Of a stretch of 52,696 bases of DNA, positions 1-8,019 are shown piece after piece (the stretch's first letter is position 1; each line of letters starts with the position of its first letter). Where the stretch lies: positions 1 through 52,696 of the forward strand of contig JAFMGZ010000023.1 in the NCBI GenBank assembly GCA_017854855.1, read 5' to 3'. The notes beneath the pieces are model-generated. The model saw only the letters and a list, made by a program, of their open reading frames with translations, made no database searches and had not been told where the DNA came from. This stretch comes from Sulfitobacter sp. (lineage in GTDB: Bacteria; Pseudomonadota; Alphaproteobacteria; Rhodobacterales; Rhodobacteraceae). The position numbers and the translations under genes were made by a program.

Positions 1-366
1 TAGACTGCTCCAAATACTTATAAAATATAGTTAATCGATACAGGTTTTTGCGCTTTCACGCAAGAGATCTGAGTTTGGTCGTCAATCATCGGGTCCAAGA
101 TGGCCTAGATCGCGGCATTCGCTGTTTTATCCCTTCACCGGATAGCGGTGAACAGCGGTGCCAGTGCGGCATCAACAAAACGCGTGAACCGGGTGTCATC
201 TAACCTGAAAACAGGGACGCGCCTGCCCCAAATACCCAATCGGACAAGCCGCCGTTGGTCGTAAAATTCAGGCGGCACCGGGTCTTGTCCAAAGCGGAGA
301 ATGGCGGGCCATTGATTGGCAATTCAGGTCTGACAGCACGGCAGGCCATGATGACCCGATGATGAA
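1..366. other. left-end stretch without a recognisable gene
   Basis: I see no supportable gene here. Short open frames on the minus strand (for example about 200-385) have no recognisable family, ribosome site or domain. They could be the decayed tail of a gene lying beyond the left edge, but nothing proves this. Confidence 0.4.
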
Positions 367-912
367 TTATGCAGCGCTCTTCCATTTTTCGGGGGTGACG
401 TAAACGACACCCTCATCCACGCTGACCATCACTTCGCCGTCCTGGATATTGATCTGCAGCTTCATTGCACGGCTTGCCAGTTTTGCCAGAGCGTCTGTGT
501 CTGACTGGGAAAAACTTGTCACCTGAAGATTGTCAAAACGGGTGGTGCTGTTCTTGACCTTGTCCCACCACATCTCGGCAGTCCGGCCGCCGTAAGGATA
601 GACAATCACCTTGGCGGCTTTGCCACAGGATTGACGCAGGACCTTCTCGCTTGGCAGTCCCAGCGCGACCCAGACATCAAGCTCGCCGCTCAGGCTTTTT
701 TGCCAGATGTCAGGTTCGTCATCCGTTGACAGCCCCTTGGTCATTTCCAAATGGTCATGTGCATTCATCGCAAAAGCAACAATGCGCACCATCAGCCGTT
801 CATCCGTCTCTGAAGGGTGTTTGGCAATGGTCAGTTTATGGGTCTCGTAGTAATTACGATCCATATCCGAGATTGAAAGTTCAACTTTATAAATGGTGGC
901 GTTTTGCGCCAT
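367..912 (-). CDS. yaeQ: YaeQ family protein
   Basis: Encodes 181 residues, the usual YaeQ length. YaeQ proteins adopt a PD-(D/E)XK nuclease-like fold; their cellular role is not settled. Family features are the opening MAQNATIYK strand, the ETHKLTIAKHPSET segment, the ELDVWVALGLPSEK stretch and the C-terminal EGVVYVTPEKW. The frame stays open for another 58 codons upstream, but that part has no family resemblance, so the ATG at 912 is chosen. It stands alone: the upstream stretch to 1183 holds no gene. Family assignment is firm; function is not. Confidence 0.9.
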   Translation of the reverse strand: MAQNATIYKVELSISDMDRNYYETHKLTIAKHPSETDERLMVRIVAFAMNAHDHLEMTKGLSTDDEPDIWQKSLSGELDVWVALGLPSEKVLRQSCGKAAKVIVYPYGGRTAEMWWDKVKNSTTRFDNLQVTSFSQSDTDALAKLASRAMKLQINIQDGEVMVSVDEGVVYVTPEKWKSAA

Positions 913-1183
913 GATCTGCCCCACATCCTCAAAGATTGGGATGAATACTCTGTCAGGCCACCTTTGGAAAGCAGATACAAAGACCGCGATCAATTGCAGA
1001 TGAATTCTTGCCGGTCGCGGGTCGCTGCGCGGCCATCTGCTGAGAACGCGAATGCGGGTGCATCGGCCTGTGGCATCTGTCGGCAAACTGCAGTGCAGGC
1101 GGTCTTTTCTTGAGGGATTGTGCAGATGAATGACTTCACAGCCATCACCCTATCTTGGCCTGCCGCCGCATCGTGCAAGGGGC

Positions 1184-1618
1184 TTACCTGAACTCGAATT
1201 TGAAATGTACGGGGAACTTGTCACCTTCTTCGGTCATCAAGAACAACAGCCCCCTGTCCTTCATGAAAACGTCACACCTGCTGCTGTTTGGCTGGAAATC
1301 GACGCAGACCCTGCCGTCTCGGCGGATCTTGAAGGCACCGATGCGCACCTCCGTTTGCCCTTCGCGTTTGAACGCATAGGACCCATCATCAAAATATGTC
1401 GATTGACCCAGCCCCGGAAAGGTCAAGACGCGGTCAGAGGTCAAATCTTTTGCCTCTTCGTAACTCAGCGTGTCCAACGGCCATTGGGTCTTTCTCCAAT
1501 CCTTGGCAAAGGCGGGCGGGACCAGCGCGGCAAACGCGATCAATGCAGCAAGGCAAGACGATGCTGTCTGCCGCTTGAATGTGTACCACCGGGCATGATG
1601 CGACGTGACCTGATCCAT
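1184..1618 (-). CDS. secreted protein of unknown function
   Basis: 144 residues. A hydrophobic segment at about 19-37 (SSCLAALIAFAALVPPAFA) ending in an AFA-type site suggests Sec export. The mature part is charged and contains two cysteines (in GRVCVDF and SSRCDVF) that could form a disulfide. I recognise no domain. The ATG is preceded by GAGGG at a good spacing. An FNR/FixK-type box at 1692-1705 lies 74 bases upstream, suggesting low-oxygen control. The neighbouring cytochrome gene is on the same strand but has its own box, so the two are probably separate units. Confidence 0.75.
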   Translation of the reverse strand: MDQVTSHHARWYTFKRQTASSCLAALIAFAALVPPAFAKDWRKTQWPLDTLSYEEAKDLTSDRVLTFPGLGQSTYFDDGSYAFKREGQTEVRIGAFKIRRDGRVCVDFQPNSSRCDVFMKDRGLLFLMTEEGDKFPVHFKFEFR

Positions 1619-1691
1619 GGTTGCGCCCTCTTGAGGCTGGATGTTGAATGCTGTCTTTCGCGTTCATTATAGCGTGGCGGCTGCCAAAGTT

Positions 1692-1705
1692 TTGACTTTG
1701 GTCAA
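1692..1705 (-). promoter_or_regulatory. FNR/FixK-type box
   Basis: TTGACTTTGGTCAA is a symmetric match to the Fnr/FixK consensus TTGAT-N4-ATCAA (TTGAC/GTCAA arms). It lies 74 bases before the start of the secreted protein at 1618. Confidence 0.6.
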
Positions 1706-1716
1706 GCAAAGGCGCG

Positions 1717-2127
1717 CTATTTTGACGGTTTGACCTGAATCGATTCCAGATAGGCCAGCAATTCCAGAAGATGCTGGGTGACCATCAGGATCTGCCCATT
1801 CTCAAGCTTGATTGGAACCTGTTTTTCACTGTCCAGGGACCACCCGAAAATCGGCATGTCGCCATGACCAACAGACCGCGCCCGTCCGTCAATCTGGGTC
1901 GCGACATAGAGGGTGGGGAAAATACCGTTGTTGCGTTCTGAAAGGCCGATTAATTCAGGTGGTTCAAACGCCAGCATCTCGGCAATAGGCCCGATGCCCG
2001 CTGCATCCTTGCCGTGGCATTCTGCACAGAAATACAAATAGGTATCGCGCCCGTTGTCGATATTTGCTTCTTGGGCCGGGGCTGTTCCGGCCACGATCAT
2101 CAGCGCCGTCACCATGCGTAACAACAT
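1717..2127 (-). CDS. small c-type cytochrome
   Basis: 136 residues with an N-terminal signal peptide (about 1-18, ending TAPAQ) and one haem motif, CAECH, near residue 34. The mature protein is thus a periplasmic single-haem cytochrome c of class I type. Candidate axial methionines are in GHGDMPIFGW, as expected for such folds, and the C-terminal helix LLELLAYLESIQ is typical. It could pass electrons between a dehydrogenase or bc1 complex and an oxidase. AGGAG precedes the ATG by about 7 bases. An FNR-type box at 2192-2205 sits 65 bases upstream. Confidence 0.88.
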   Translation of the reverse strand: MLLRMVTALMIVAGTAPAQEANIDNGRDTYLYFCAECHGKDAAGIGPIAEMLAFEPPELIGLSERNNGIFPTLYVATQIDGRARSVGHGDMPIFGWSLDSEKQVPIKLENGQILMVTQHLLELLAYLESIQVKPSK

Positions 2128-2166
2128 CCAAACTCTCCTGTGGCTGCAATTGATGCTTGGACCAGC

Positions 2167-2345
2167 TTAGGCAGCTGTGGGGCGTGCCGCCTTGAGATAG
2201 GTCAAATCGCGCGGCGACTGCGTGTTAGGCAAAAACCGCAAATCCCAGACGCTGCCGGTGATCAAAAACGTCAACGCGTCCAGGAATGCGGGATCTGTCT
2301 GGGATCGCGACAAACGCCTCAGGGCTGGGCCGGGACGCTCTGTAA
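2167..2345 (-). pseudogene. possible short or decayed coding frame downstream of lrgB
   Basis: A minus-strand frame overlaps the lrgB end and runs to a TAA at 2169-2167. It reads protein-like (SQTDPAFLDALTFLITGS, then WDLRFLPNTQSPRDLTYLKA). No ATG or GTG with a ribosome site is evident, only TTG, CTG or ATT candidates, so it may be a remnant or a chance frame. The FNR-type box at 2192-2205 lies inside its 3' end, which argues for caution. The left boundary is approximate. Confidence 0.2.
2192..2205 (-). promoter_or_regulatory. FNR/FixK-type box
   Basis: TTGAGATAGGTCAA matches TTGAT-N4-ATCAA at eight of ten defined bases. It lies 65 bases before the cytochrome c start at 2127. Confidence 0.55.
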
Positions 2346-3062
2346 GACCAGCAATACACCCCAGATGATTGGCAACAACAGCGCCGTTGCCAAAGCATTC
2401 AAACCCATCGCAAGCCCAGAAAAGGCGCCTGCCGTCTCATTGACCTGCAGTGCACGCGCCGTGCCGATCCCATGACTGGCCGTGCCCATCGCAAGCCCGC
2501 GCGCGCGCCAATCCCGAACGCCCACCAGGTTCAATATGATCGGGCCGAACATGGCCCCGAAAATACCGGTCACGATAACCAACACAGCCGTAAGTGACGG
2601 CAAACCGCCAAGTTTCTCGGCGATGGCCATGGCCACCGGGGCCGTAACCGATTTGGGGGCCAGAGAGGCCAGCACCGGCAGCGAGCCGCCCATGATCCAG
2701 GCCGTCACCACCGCAGTCAGAATGGCAGTCAGCGAACCGGCCAGCAGGCTGACCGTGATCGCCAATGCAGATTGCCGCACCTGGTGCCATTGCCGGTAAA
2801 GCGGGATCGCCAATGCAACCGTTGCCGGCCCAAGCAGGAAATGCACAAACTGCGCACCCTCAAAGTAGGTGTCATAGTCGGTGTCCGTGATCAAAAGCAT
2901 GCCCACCAGCAAAATCACGGCACCCAGCACAGGGTTCAGCAGCGGGTTCCGTCCGGCCTTTTCAAAGCCGTAGTTTGCCACCTGAAACGCCACGAGAGTC
3001 ATCGTCAGGTGGAACAGGGGGGATGCGCTGAGATAAACCCAGGTGTCTTGCAGATTATTCAT
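2319..3062 (-). CDS. lrgB: LrgB/CidB family membrane protein
   Basis: 247 residues with about seven to eight hydrophobic segments. Family signatures are SLAPKSVTAPVAMAIAEKLGG (about 138-158) and the later ARGLAMGTASHGIGTARAL stretch. LrgB/CidB proteins work with LrgA/CidA small membrane proteins; they were first linked to murein hydrolase export and programmed lysis, and some related pairs move small organic acids such as glycolate or pyruvate. The ATG overlaps the lrgA stop by 8 bases and AGGAG lies just upstream, so the pair is translationally coupled. The actual substrate cannot be told from sequence. Confidence 0.9.
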   Translation of the reverse strand: MNNLQDTWVYLSASPLFHLTMTLVAFQVANYGFEKAGRNPLLNPVLGAVILLVGMLLITDTDYDTYFEGAQFVHFLLGPATVALAIPLYRQWHQVRQSALAITVSLLAGSLTAILTAVVTAWIMGGSLPVLASLAPKSVTAPVAMAIAEKLGGLPSLTAVLVIVTGIFGAMFGPIILNLVGVRDWRARGLAMGTASHGIGTARALQVNETAGAFSGLAMGLNALATALLLPIIWGVLLVLQSVPAQP

Positions 3063-3402
3063 CCTGCGGCTCCTTGCTGAGCCATTGCATCAGCCGGGCG
3101 GTCACCACGATCGTGGCCAATGTGCTGAAGACAAGAGCAAGCCCAAGTGGCAGCAAAGCCTCGCCCAGCAGTTTGAAATGCAGCATCACACCTGTCCCCG
3201 CGGGGACAAACAGCAGCGACATCGACTGCAGCAGGCCATTGGCGGTCTGGTCCAGCCCTTGGGGTATTTTGCCGCGCAGCATCAGCAGAACAAACAACAA
3301 GACCATGCCAAGAACGGGCCCCGGCACAGGAAGGCTTAATGCACCTGCCACCAGCTCTCCTGCCAGTTGGCACAAAAGGATCAAGGTGAGATAGGCCAGC
3401 AT
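3055..3402 (-). CDS. lrgA: LrgA/CidA family membrane protein
   Basis: 115 residues and four hydrophobic segments, the normal size of the holin-like LrgA/CidA family. Typical are the loop GALSLPVPGPVLGMVLLFVLL (about 22-42), the LLQSMSLLFVPAGTGVM stretch (about 58-74) and a polar C-terminus. It is the partner of the overlapping lrgB downstream. An AGGAG lies about 11 bases before the ATG. The GntR regulator upstream is on the same strand, 150 bases away, with a candidate short frame between them. Confidence 0.9.
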   Translation of the reverse strand: MLAYLTLILLCQLAGELVAGALSLPVPGPVLGMVLLFVLLMLRGKIPQGLDQTANGLLQSMSLLFVPAGTGVMLHFKLLGEALLPLGLALVFSTLATIVVTARLMQWLSKEPQDE

Positions 3403-3545
3403 CGAATTCGCGCGCTCCTGTAGATGAAAACGATGTCATCTTCGGTGCCTTCGTTCAACCCAATGATTTCGGGGTTGCGGCCTGCGGATACCGCTGCGCG
3501 CGCGATTGCGGCAAGGCTTTGGCATATCTCGCCCTTGCGGGGCAC
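3381..3545 (-). CDS. candidate 54-residue protein between gntR and lrgA
   Basis: A GTG-started frame (MPRKGEICQSLAAIARAA, continuing into GRNPEIIGLNEGTEDDIVFIYR) begins 7 bases after the regulator's stop codon, in the same frame, and ends 22 bases inside lrgA. The composition is protein-like, with a helix followed by an acidic strand-like segment. I recognise no family, and the GTG lacks a clear Shine-Dalgarno sequence. It might instead be read-through or chance coding. Confidence 0.3.
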   Translation of the reverse strand: MPRKGEICQSLAAIARAAVSAGRNPEIIGLNEGTEDDIVFIYRSARIRCWPISP

Positions 3546-3551
3546 CGTGGT

Positions 3552-4283
3552 TCAATCGTTCGCGACCAATGCCAATCCCGGCAAATCCTTTGCATGCTGC
3601 CGTCTGCTTGCCTTGAGGTAGTCGAAATTGATCAGCGCCAGTCGTGCATGTTCGCGCGTCAGCGCCTCGGCGCGCGTGCCTTCACCCCGCATGATGGCAT
3701 CCAGAATGAAACGATGCTGGCGTTGTGCAAATCGCAGCGAGTCCTGAAAGTCAGGGACGAGCGCCTGATCGCTCAGGAACGCGGACGGGGAGGCCAGGGG
3801 CAGCAGGCTGATCCGGTCGATTTCTTTTTCAAGGATGGGGCTGTTGGGGAATTGTCCCAGCAGCCTGTGAAAACGTGCGTTTTGCGTGACATAGGCGTCA
3901 AAGTTGAACCCGTTGTGGGCGGACCATGCCGCGTCTATCTGGTCCAGCGCGTCGGATGCTTGTGCCATCAAGTCAGGGTCAACCCCGCGCTCTGCCGCCA
4001 GCCGTGCGGCCGTTCCTTCCATCACCCCGCGCAGCTCTATGGCGTCGGCGATGTCTTCTGTGCTGAAGGTGGCAACGCGGCATCCCCCTGTCTTTATTCG
4101 TTCCAGCAAACCCTCAGCGACCAGCCGGTCCATGGCCTGACGCAAAGGGGTGCGCGAGATGCCCAGCCGCTTGGCAACTGCAACCTCTGACAGGCGCTCT
4201 TTGCCGCTGTATTCACCGCTCAGGGCAAGTGACCGCAGACCCAGAAGGGCGCGGTCCAATTGGCTTAGATTTTCGTCGGTCAC
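3552..4283 (-). CDS. GntR family regulator (FCD/FadR subfamily)
   Basis: 243 residues if started at the GTG at 4283. The N-terminal winged helix (about 10-75) includes LSEVAVAKRLGISRTPLRQAM, the GntR recognition region. The C-terminal helical FCD domain carries the usual metal- or ligand-binding histidines in FHRLLGQF, QRQHRFILDAI and REHARLAL. The frame could start at an ATG at 4334, but that would put the first operator inside the coding part; GGAGG stands 6 bases before the GTG, which decides the start. It is divergent from the TRAP operon, so it most likely represses that operon and itself until an organic acid effector binds. Confidence 0.88.
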   Translation of the reverse strand: MTDENLSQLDRALLGLRSLALSGEYSGKERLSEVAVAKRLGISRTPLRQAMDRLVAEGLLERIKTGGCRVATFSTEDIADAIELRGVMEGTAARLAAERGVDPDLMAQASDALDQIDAAWSAHNGFNFDAYVTQNARFHRLLGQFPNSPILEKEIDRISLLPLASPSAFLSDQALVPDFQDSLRFAQRQHRFILDAIMRGEGTRAEALTREHARLALINFDYLKASRRQHAKDLPGLALVAND

Positions 4284-4315
4284 AGAAACCCTCCGGCTGA
4301 TCTGGGCACGGAAAT

Positions 4316-4323
4316 TGTATACA
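4316..4323. promoter_or_regulatory. GntR operator, proximal copy
   Basis: The palindrome TGTATACA lies 33 bases upstream of the regulator's GTG. Read on the minus strand it is part of CACTGTATACA, identical to the 11 bases around the second site at 4387-4397. Short TGTATACA-like palindromes are normal FCD-type GntR targets. Confidence 0.65.
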
Positions 4324-4334
4324 GTGGTACGCAT

Positions 4335-4828
4335 TAGCGGCAGCTTTATGGCCAGTTCCAGCCGAATCGCTGCAAATCTTCCGCAACACTGTATACATCT
4401 TGCCTCCTGCGGCGGTTCAAAATTTTTTTTCTGGTACCCGCATGGTGGCGTGCCGGGGCAGGGCGACCGGCAGCTTGCTCTTGCGGCAAAGATGATTTCT
4501 TTTTGAAGTGCCTATTTTTTGTCCATAATTATCAAGTGTTTACCTAATAAAGCGTCGAAGTTTCTGTCTTATTTCCCGCGGTGCGGACCCCGTTGGGAGG
4601 GCCAAATGCCGGTCAGGCCCACCATCCTCAGATGAACGCTCAGCGCAAAGAAGCGCTTGTTTGTCCCCACAATGCATATCAAACTGTCGCGAGGCGCGGG
4701 AAGGCGACCTGTTGTGCACGGAGGAGGAACCGGTTGCGCAGGGGTCAGACTGAACACTTGAGCCGTAGAAAACTTGCTTGGCTCGGGGCCATTCTCGGGT
4801 TCCGAAACACAATTCCTTGGGAGGAAAA
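4335..4828. other. intergenic promoter region between gntR and the TRAP operon
   Basis: About 490 bases without a supportable gene. The part near 4500-4560 is AT-rich and may hold the plus-strand promoter. Apart from the operator at 4390-4397 I see no strong repeat or hairpin. Open frames on both strands here look like chance. Confidence 0.5.
4390..4397. promoter_or_regulatory. GntR operator, distal copy
   Basis: A second TGTATACA, within CACTGTATACA, in inverted orientation to the first and 74 bases away centre to centre (about seven helical turns). The pair could allow looping or independent control of the two divergent promoters. Confidence 0.65.
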
Positions 4829-5923
4829 ATGACAAACTCAATCAACCGCAGAAAGTTTCTGCGCGGGTCGGCTGTCGCCGGTGCCGCAGCTTTGGCGACA
4901 CCTGCACTGGCAGACGGCCACGGTACAACGATCAAGATGCAGGCAGCCTGGGGTGGCGGCATCTTCCTTGAAAACGCTCAGTCGTTTGCGGCACGCGTAA
5001 ATGAGATGTCCGGCGGATCGCTGACCATCGAAGTGCTGTCGGTGGACGCGGTTGTGAAAACCAGCCAGATGCAGGACGCGGTTCACCGCGGCGTTCTGGA
5101 TGCGGCCCACTACGTACCGGCCTATTGGTACGGCAAGGCCAAATCCGCATCCCTGTTCGGTACCGGCCCCTGCTTTGGCTGGTCCAGCCAGGAAATGCTG
5201 GGTTGGATCCACGCCGGCGGCGGTCAGGAACTGTTCGAAGAGCTGATGGATGATTTGCGCCTGAATGTCGTATCCTTCTTCAACTCTCCGATGCCTGCAC
5301 AGCCACTGGGCTGGTTCAACCAGCAGATCACCGATGCAGCCCAGATGCAGGGCCTGAAGTACCGGACCGTTGGTCTGGCTGCGGACGTCATGCTGGAAAT
5401 GGGCATGTCTGTTGTTCAGCTGCCAGGTGGTGAAATCCAGCCGGCGATGAAATCCGGCCTGATCGACGCGGCAGAGTTCAACAACCCGACTTCAGACCGT
5501 GACTTTGGTATGCAGGACGTGTCCAAGAACTACATGCTGGCGTCTTATCACCAGTCGCAGGAATGCTTTGAGGTGACCATCAACAAGGACAAGTGGAACA
5601 GCCTGTCCGATGAGCACAAGGCAATCATCAAGAACGCGTCCATGGCCGAAAACTCCGGCTTCTACTGGGGCAACACCAAGCGTTATTCCGATGACCTGAT
5701 CAAACTGCAAGAGCAGGACGGCGTTGCGGTTCACCGCACACCAGAGTCGGTCATGCAGGCACAGCTGGAAGCATGGGACAAGGTCGCAGACCGTATCGCG
5801 GCAGATGATCCGTTCTTTGCCAAGGTGATGGCATCCCAGAAAGCCTATGCCAAAGATGTCATGGGCTATCTGAACCTGAACCAGCCCGACTACCAACTGG
5901 CGTACAAGCACTACTTCGGTTGA
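4829..5923 (+). CDS. dctP: TRAP transporter periplasmic substrate-binding protein (DctP/TakP-like)
   Basis: 364 residues. The N-terminus NRRKFLRGSAVAGAAALATPALA is a twin-arginine signal, so the protein is exported folded to the periplasm. The body is a DctP-type extracytoplasmic receptor. The segments GLKYRTVGLAADVMLEMGMS and LIDAAEFNNPTSDRDFGMQD resemble the TakP group, which binds 2-oxo acid carboxylates; the conserved arginine of the family is probably that in KYRTVGL. GGGAGGA precedes the ATG at 4829; an in-frame start further upstream would spoil the Tat signal. It leads the dctPQM operon. The ligand is an inference. Confidence 0.9.
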   Translation: MTNSINRRKFLRGSAVAGAAALATPALADGHGTTIKMQAAWGGGIFLENAQSFAARVNEMSGGSLTIEVLSVDAVVKTSQMQDAVHRGVLDAAHYVPAYWYGKAKSASLFGTGPCFGWSSQEMLGWIHAGGGQELFEELMDDLRLNVVSFFNSPMPAQPLGWFNQQITDAAQMQGLKYRTVGLAADVMLEMGMSVVQLPGGEIQPAMKSGLIDAAEFNNPTSDRDFGMQDVSKNYMLASYHQSQECFEVTINKDKWNSLSDEHKAIIKNASMAENSGFYWGNTKRYSDDLIKLQEQDGVAVHRTPESVMQAQLEAWDKVADRIAADDPFFAKVMASQKAYAKDVMGYLNLNQPDYQLAYKHYFG

Positions 5924-5943
5924 TCTGTTCACAGTAAAAAATG

Positions 5944-5974
5944 ATGTCCGGGGGCCCAAGAGGTGCCCGGACAT
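5944..5974 (+). terminator. hairpin between dctP and dctQ
   Basis: ATGTCCGGG pairs with CCCGGACAT across a 13-base loop. There is no T-run, so it is more likely an mRNA-stabilising or attenuating hairpin that lets the binding protein be made in excess of the permease. Confidence 0.5.
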
Positions 5975-6030
5975 TGCACGCTTGGGACCAGCGAAACGGT
6001 CCTAACCATCACGAGGGGAGCACGGGACAG

Positions 6031-6621
6031 ATGAAATTCGTACATGCAATCGAGGGTCTCAGCCTCTGGGTCGGACGCGCCTTTGGCTGGTGTATCCTGA
6101 TCCTGACACTGTCGGTATCCTATGAGGTATTCGTTCGCTATGTGCTGAACGCGCCTACTGTCTGGGCGTTTGACATGATGATCCAGATGTACGGCGCATT
6201 GTTCTTGATGTGCGGTGCCTATGCGCTGGCGCAAGATACCCATGTGCGGGCCGATGTTGTCTACCGCCTGTTTCCGGTCCGGGTGCAGGCCGGTCTGGAT
6301 TTCGTCCTGTATTTCCTGTTTTTCTTTCCGGGCATCATTGCCCTTGTATGGTACGGCTACGAGATCGCCTCGGACAGCTGGCGCTACAAGGAAGTCAGCT
6401 TTAACAGCCCTGCAAGCATCCAGATCTACTTCTTCAAATCTCTCATTCCGCTGTCTGGTGGCTTGCTTGTCATCCAGGGCTGCGCTGAATTGGTGCGCTG
6501 TGTCATGGCATTGCGCAGCGGTGTCTGGCCCGAACGGCTGGCGGATGTGAAAGAGACCGAAGACCTTCTTACTGCGGATGATCTGGAAGCGATCATGGCC
6601 ATCGCCCCCGGCCGCAAATAA
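6031..6621 (+). CDS. dctQ: TRAP transporter small permease (DctQ)
   Basis: 196 residues with four hydrophobic segments, matching the DctQ family. Characteristic are the first-helix stretch FGWCILILTLSVSYEVFVRYVLNAPTVWAFDM and the later DTHVRADVVYRLFP loop. GAGGGGAG lies about 11 bases before the ATG at 6031; an upstream in-frame ATG at 5941 falls in the preceding hairpin and is rejected. It forms the membrane complex with the large subunit 30 bases downstream, using the sodium gradient to drive uptake of ligand delivered by the binding protein. Confidence 0.9.
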   Translation: MKFVHAIEGLSLWVGRAFGWCILILTLSVSYEVFVRYVLNAPTVWAFDMMIQMYGALFLMCGAYALAQDTHVRADVVYRLFPVRVQAGLDFVLYFLFFFPGIIALVWYGYEIASDSWRYKEVSFNSPASIQIYFFKSLIPLSGGLLVIQGCAELVRCVMALRSGVWPERLADVKETEDLLTADDLEAIMAIAPGRK

Positions 6622-6651
6622 GCCTGTCCGCGATTTACGAAAGATAAAAAG

Positions 6652-8019
6652 ATGTCAAATCCAGAAGTCGCCTTGGTCATGCTGGGACTGTTTATTGTCC
6701 TGGTCCTGCTTGGTTTCCCGATTGCCTTTACCCTGCTCGCGATGGGGGTTGGCTTTGGCTATTATGCCTACCATCAGGGCCACCCGATTGAGCAGTTCAG
6801 CGATATTTTCAACAACAATATCTTCTACCTGCTGAACCAGAATACCTATTCGGTGATGGAGAACCCCACGCTGGTGGCGATCCCGCTGTTTTTGTTCATG
6901 GGCTATGTGGTGGAACGCGCCAATATCGTGGACAAGCTGTTCTTCTCTCTTTACATGGCCGCGCGCAACCTGCCGGGCAGCCTTGCGATTGCCGCCTTGC
7001 TGACCTGCGCGGTCTTCTCAACTGCCTCTGGCATCGTGGGGGCGGTTGTGACGCTGATGGGGCTGCTGGCCTTTCCTGCGATGGCGAATGCCAACTACAA
7101 CAAGAGCTTTGCGTCTGGCGTGATCTGCGCAGGCGGCACCTTGGGTATCCTGATCCCGCCGTCGATCATGCTGATCGTCTACGCCGCCATTGCGGACCTG
7201 TCTCCGCTGCGCCTTTATGCGGCTGCGGTGTTTCCGGGGTTGCTGCTGGCGGGTCTGTACATCGTCTATGTGATCTTGCGGGTTTGGTCCAATCCGTCGT
7301 TGGCCCCCAAGCCGACTATGGAAGACGTCCCATCCCCAAAGGAAATCTACCTTGATCTGCTGCTCAGCTTTGTGCCGCTGACCGTGTTGATTGCCCTTGT
7401 CCTTGGATCGATCCTTGGCGGTCTTGCCACCCCGGCAGAGGCGGCAGCCATGGGTGCCTTGGGGGGCATGGTGCTGGCGGTGCTCTACCGCTCGATGACA
7501 TGGACAAAGCTAAAGGAAAGCGTGTTCCTGACGGCCAAGGCGACCGCGATGGTCTGCTGGCTGTTCGTGGGCTCTTGGACGTTTGCCTCTGTCTTTTCCT
7601 ATCTGGGCGGGCATGACCTGATTGCCCATTGGGTCGGCGGCATGGACCTTGAACCTTGGGAGTTCCTGGTCCTGGCGCAGATCATCATCTTCCTGCTGGG
7701 CTGGCCGCTGGAATGGTCCGAGATCCTGATCATCTTCGTGCCGATCTTTCTGCCCCTGCTCGATGTCTTTGGCGTGAACCCCTATTTCTTTGCGATGTTG
7801 ATTGCGCTGAACCTGCAGACGTCCTTCCTGACCCCGCCGATGGCGATGTCGGCCTATTATCTCAAAGGGGTGCTCAAGAACCAGATTGAGCTGATGGAAA
7901 TCTTCAGAGGCATCATGCCCTATCTGGGCATCGTGATCCTGACCATGTGCTTGATGTATGCCTTCCCAGGTATCGCACTTTGGTTCCCTGACTATCTCTT
8001 TGGGCCATACATCCCGTGA
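6652..8019 (+). CDS. dctM: TRAP transporter large permease (DctM)
   Basis: 455 residues with about twelve hydrophobic segments. Hallmarks are ENPTLVAIPLFLFMGYVVERA near 75, the repeated AGGTLGILIPPSIMLIVYA (about 162) and LQTSFLTPPMAMSAYYLKG near the C-terminus, which are the two scoop-loop regions of the DctM/SiaM transport domain. It is the ion-coupled transport subunit of the TRAP system. Its stop overlaps the GTG start of the amidase (GTGA), indicating translational coupling. Confidence 0.93.
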   Translation: MSNPEVALVMLGLFIVLVLLGFPIAFTLLAMGVGFGYYAYHQGHPIEQFSDIFNNNIFYLLNQNTYSVMENPTLVAIPLFLFMGYVVERANIVDKLFFSLYMAARNLPGSLAIAALLTCAVFSTASGIVGAVVTLMGLLAFPAMANANYNKSFASGVICAGGTLGILIPPSIMLIVYAAIADLSPLRLYAAAVFPGLLLAGLYIVYVILRVWSNPSLAPKPTMEDVPSPKEIYLDLLLSFVPLTVLIALVLGSILGGLATPAEAAAMGALGGMVLAVLYRSMTWTKLKESVFLTAKATAMVCWLFVGSWTFASVFSYLGGHDLIAHWVGGMDLEPWEFLVLAQIIIFLLGWPLEWSEILIIFVPIFLPLLDVFGVNPYFFAMLIALNLQTSFLTPPMAMSAYYLKGVLKNQIELMEIFRGIMPYLGIVILTMCLMYAFPGIALWFPDYLFGPYIP

